The notes under the pieces were generated by a model. That model ran no database searches. It was not told the origin of the DNA and saw nothing but the letters and a program-made list of their open reading frames with translations. A DNA stretch of 6,753 bases from Chloroflexota bacterium (GTDB taxonomy: Bacteria > Chloroflexota > Dehalococcoidia > E44-bin15). Made by a program: the position numbers and the translations under genes. Every line of letters begins with the position of its first letter. The stretch's first letter is position 1. Shown here piece by piece: positions 5,036-6,753 of the stretch. The stretch spans positions 1 to 6,753 of the forward strand of contig JADFVG010000189.1 of the NCBI GenBank assembly GCA_015222405.1. Reading direction: 5' to 3'.

Positions 5036-6753
5036 GTGGCAGTTAATGCTCGACAACAAACCCTGAAGGCCTTTGGAAGGATTAGAACTCACGCAGTCTC
5101 GGAGTGGGAAGCACTAAAACAAAGTCAAGAGCCCCGTATCCTCATCGGCACCGCCACCTGCGGCAGGGCAGCCGGCGCTCTTGATATATTGCAAACCATC
5201 AACGATGAGCTGGCACAGCAAGACATTAAGGCTAAAGTGACCCAGGTTGGTTGCATGGGGCACTGCTATGCCGAGCCGATGGTCATCGTAGAAAAGCCCG
5301 GCTGGCCTCCCATATGCTACGGCTATGTCACCCCCGGAATTGCATCGCGGCTGGTGCAGGACTTCATCATCGGCGATGACCCCTGCCTGGAATTCATCCT
5401 CGGTGCCCTAGAGGAAAATGAACTCATCCCCACCATATTTGATCAGCCCCGGTTCAAGCATGAAACCCGCATCCTGCTTAAGAACTGTGGCTTTATCGAC
5501 CCCGAGGACATAAACCAATACATCGCCAACGGTGGCTATAGCGGGCTGGCTAAGGCCTTGGACATGAAGCCGCAGGAGGTGATCGATGAGATGAAAAAGT
5601 CAGGACTTAGGGGTCGTGGCGGAGCCGGGTTTCCCACGGGAGAGAAGTGGCAGATATGCCGCGAGGTGGCAGGGGAGCCAAAATATGTCATCTGCAATGC
5701 CGATGAGGGAGACCCCGGCGCCTTTATGGACCGAGCCATCCTTGAGAGCGACCCGCAATCAGTTATCGAGGGGATGACCATCGCTGCCCATGCCATTGGC
5801 GCTGCTCAAGGTTATATCTACGTGCGCATGGAGTATCCCCTGGCTGTGGAGCGCGCCCATACCGCCATCAACCAAGCTGAAGGCCTCGGGCTGCTTGGCG
5901 ATAACGTTTTGGGCAGCGACTTCAGCTTCCACATCGAAGTGATGAGAGGCTCTGGAGCCTTTGTCTGCGGGGAGGAGACAGCGATGATGAGGTCGATAGA
6001 GGGCAAGCGGGGCATGCCCCGTCACCGCCCTCCCTTCCCCGCTACCCATGGCCTATGGGGCAAGCCAACCGTGATCAACAATGTCAAGACCCTCGCCTGC
6101 GTGCCCCAGATTATCCGGCGCGGAGGCCAGTGGTTCGCCTCCATCGGTAGCGATGGCAGCAAAGGTACTGCGGTTTTCGCCTTGGCCGGCAAGGTGTTAA
6201 ACACAGGCCTGGTAGAGGTCCCTATGGGCACCACCCTGCGCCAGCTCATCTTTGAGGTCGGCGGTGGGATTCCCAAAAACAGGCGCTTCAAAGCGGTACA
6301 AATCGGAGGGCCATCAGGGGGATGCTTGCCTGAAAGCTTGCTCGATACGCCCATCGATTTCACCTCGCTCACCGGTGCCGGGGCGATGATGGGCTCGGGG
6401 GGTATGGTGGTCATGGATGAGGATAACTGCATGGTGGATGCCGCTCTCTACTTCCTGGACTTCACCTGCAAGGAATCCTGCGGCAAGTGCACCATGTGCC
6501 GGCTGGGAACCAAGCAGATGCTGGGTATACTGGAGGATATTACTAAAGGCCAAGGTAAGATAGAGGATATCGACCTGCTGGTTGAACTTGGCCAAGATAT
6601 GAAAAAAGGCTCGCTCTGTGGTCTGGGCAGGACGGCGCCAAACCCCATCCTCACCACCATCCGCTATTTTCGCGACGAATATGAAGCTCATATCCTCGAG
6701 AAGCGCTGCCCGGCGCTAGCCTGCGAAGAGCTTATCGCTTACTACATCCTGCC
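5036..6753 (+). CDS. nuoF: NuoF/HndC-like NADH-binding flavoprotein (cut by right edge)
   Basis: At least 572 codons of the 51-kDa complex I / HndC / HydB family, which passes electrons between NAD(P)H, FMN and Fe-S clusters. Order of domains: a thioredoxin-like [2Fe-2S]-type domain (about residues 33-112; Cys42, Cys73, Cys77); FMN site GLRGRGGAGFPTGEKW (190-205) and CNADEGDPGAF (220-230); GAFVCGEETAMMRSIEG (307-323) and KPTVINNVKTL (343-353) in the NADH/FMN core; an SLBB-like domain (about 375-435); and the [4Fe-4S] site ESCGKCTMC (480-488) with Cys528. The end, KRCPALACEELIAYYIL, normally leads into a two-cluster ferredoxin domain, which lies outside the window. GTG 5036 is the only standard start between the in-frame TAG at 5030 and the conserved region. 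It has no clear Shine-Dalgarno, which suggests coupling to nuoE. The first domain lacks the usual first cysteine (Ile37). The frame has no internal stop. Confidence 0.92.
   Translation, partial: MAVNARQQTLKAFGRIRTHAVSEWEALKQSQEPRILIGTATCGRAAGALDILQTINDELAQQDIKAKVTQVGCMGHCYAEPMVIVEKPGWPPICYGYVTPGIASRLVQDFIIGDDPCLEFILGALEENELIPTIFDQPRFKHETRILLKNCGFIDPEDINQYIANGGYSGLAKALDMKPQEVIDEMKKSGLRGRGGAGFPTGEKWQICREVAGEPKYVICNADEGDPGAFMDRAILESDPQSVIEGMTIAAHAIGAAQGYIYVRMEYPLAVERAHTAINQAEGLGLLGDNVLGSDFSFHIEVMRGSGAFVCGEETAMMRSIEGKRGMPRHRPPFPATHGLWGKPTVINNVKTLACVPQIIRRGGQWFASIGSDGSKGTAVFALAGKVLNTGLVEVPMGTTLRQLIFEVGGGIPKNRRFKAVQIGGPSGGCLPESLLDTPIDFTSLTGAGAMMGSGGMVVMDEDNCMVDAALYFLDFTCKESCGKCTMCRLGTKQMLGILEDITKGQGKIEDIDLLVELGQDMKKGSLCGLGRTAPNPILTTIRYFRDEYEAHILEKRCPALACEELIAYYIL

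Noticed and set aside
6022..6691. Two overlapping minus-strand ORFs (136 and 125 residues) opposite the nuoF-like gene
   Set aside because: Both are antisense to conserved flavoprotein and [4Fe-4S] coding sequence and resemble no family.

Overview
This is a stretch of a bacterial chromosome of moderate G+C content from what looks like an anaerobe. The clues are a NuoE/NuoF-type (HndA/HndC-like) diaphorase pair, two flavin-dependent NPD-family oxidoreductases and a DUF1015 protein. The mix and sequence style remind me of Chloroflexota (Dehalococcoidia-like) or similar anaerobic lineages. That is an impression from protein style only; no rRNA or marker gene is present to settle it. I see no mobile element, CRISPR array, tRNA or rRNA gene.

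Layout. (1) Positions 1-487, minus strand: the N-terminal 162 codons of a DUF1015 protein, cut by the left edge. (2) Positions 488-751: a divergent control region with two back-to-back sigma70-type promoters, one for each direction, and a 14-codon leader ORF in front of the rightward gene. (3) Positions 752-2788: two tandem rightward genes for NPD-family (nitronate monooxygenase / FabK-like) FMN enzymes. They belong to different subfamilies. The second has an ideal Shine-Dalgarno that points at an ATT codon rather than at a normal start. (4) Positions 2789-3189: a long gap that holds a possible frameshifted, cysteine-rich gene remnant on the minus strand, a pair of operator-like repeats, an AT-rich stretch and a strong extended -10 promoter. 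(5) Positions 3190-4299: a PilT-type pilus retraction ATPase, apparently alone. (6) Positions 4300-4483: a gap with two small hairpins and a TGn-TATAAT promoter. (7) Positions 4484-6753: a NuoE-like [2Fe-2S] subunit followed after 3 bases by a NuoF/HndC-like flavoprotein that runs off the right edge.

How it fits together. The window appears to hold four independently promoted units: leftward DUF1015, the NPD pair, pilT, and the nuoEF-like operon. The last two genes together form an NADH-oxidising or NAD(P)-reducing module: NAD(P)H, FMN and Fe-S relay in NuoF, with an extra [2Fe-2S] in NuoE. The partner (FeFe-hydrogenase, formate dehydrogenase or a NuoG-like subunit) should lie just past the right edge and decides the physiology. 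Promoter positions argue for shorter start sites than the longest ORFs for the first NPD gene, pilT and nuoE.

The families themselves are ordinary. The points most worth checking are the ATT start or damaged start of the second NPD gene, the missing first cysteine in the N-terminal [2Fe-2S] domain of the NuoF-like protein, and the minus-strand cysteine-rich remnant at 2765-3047.
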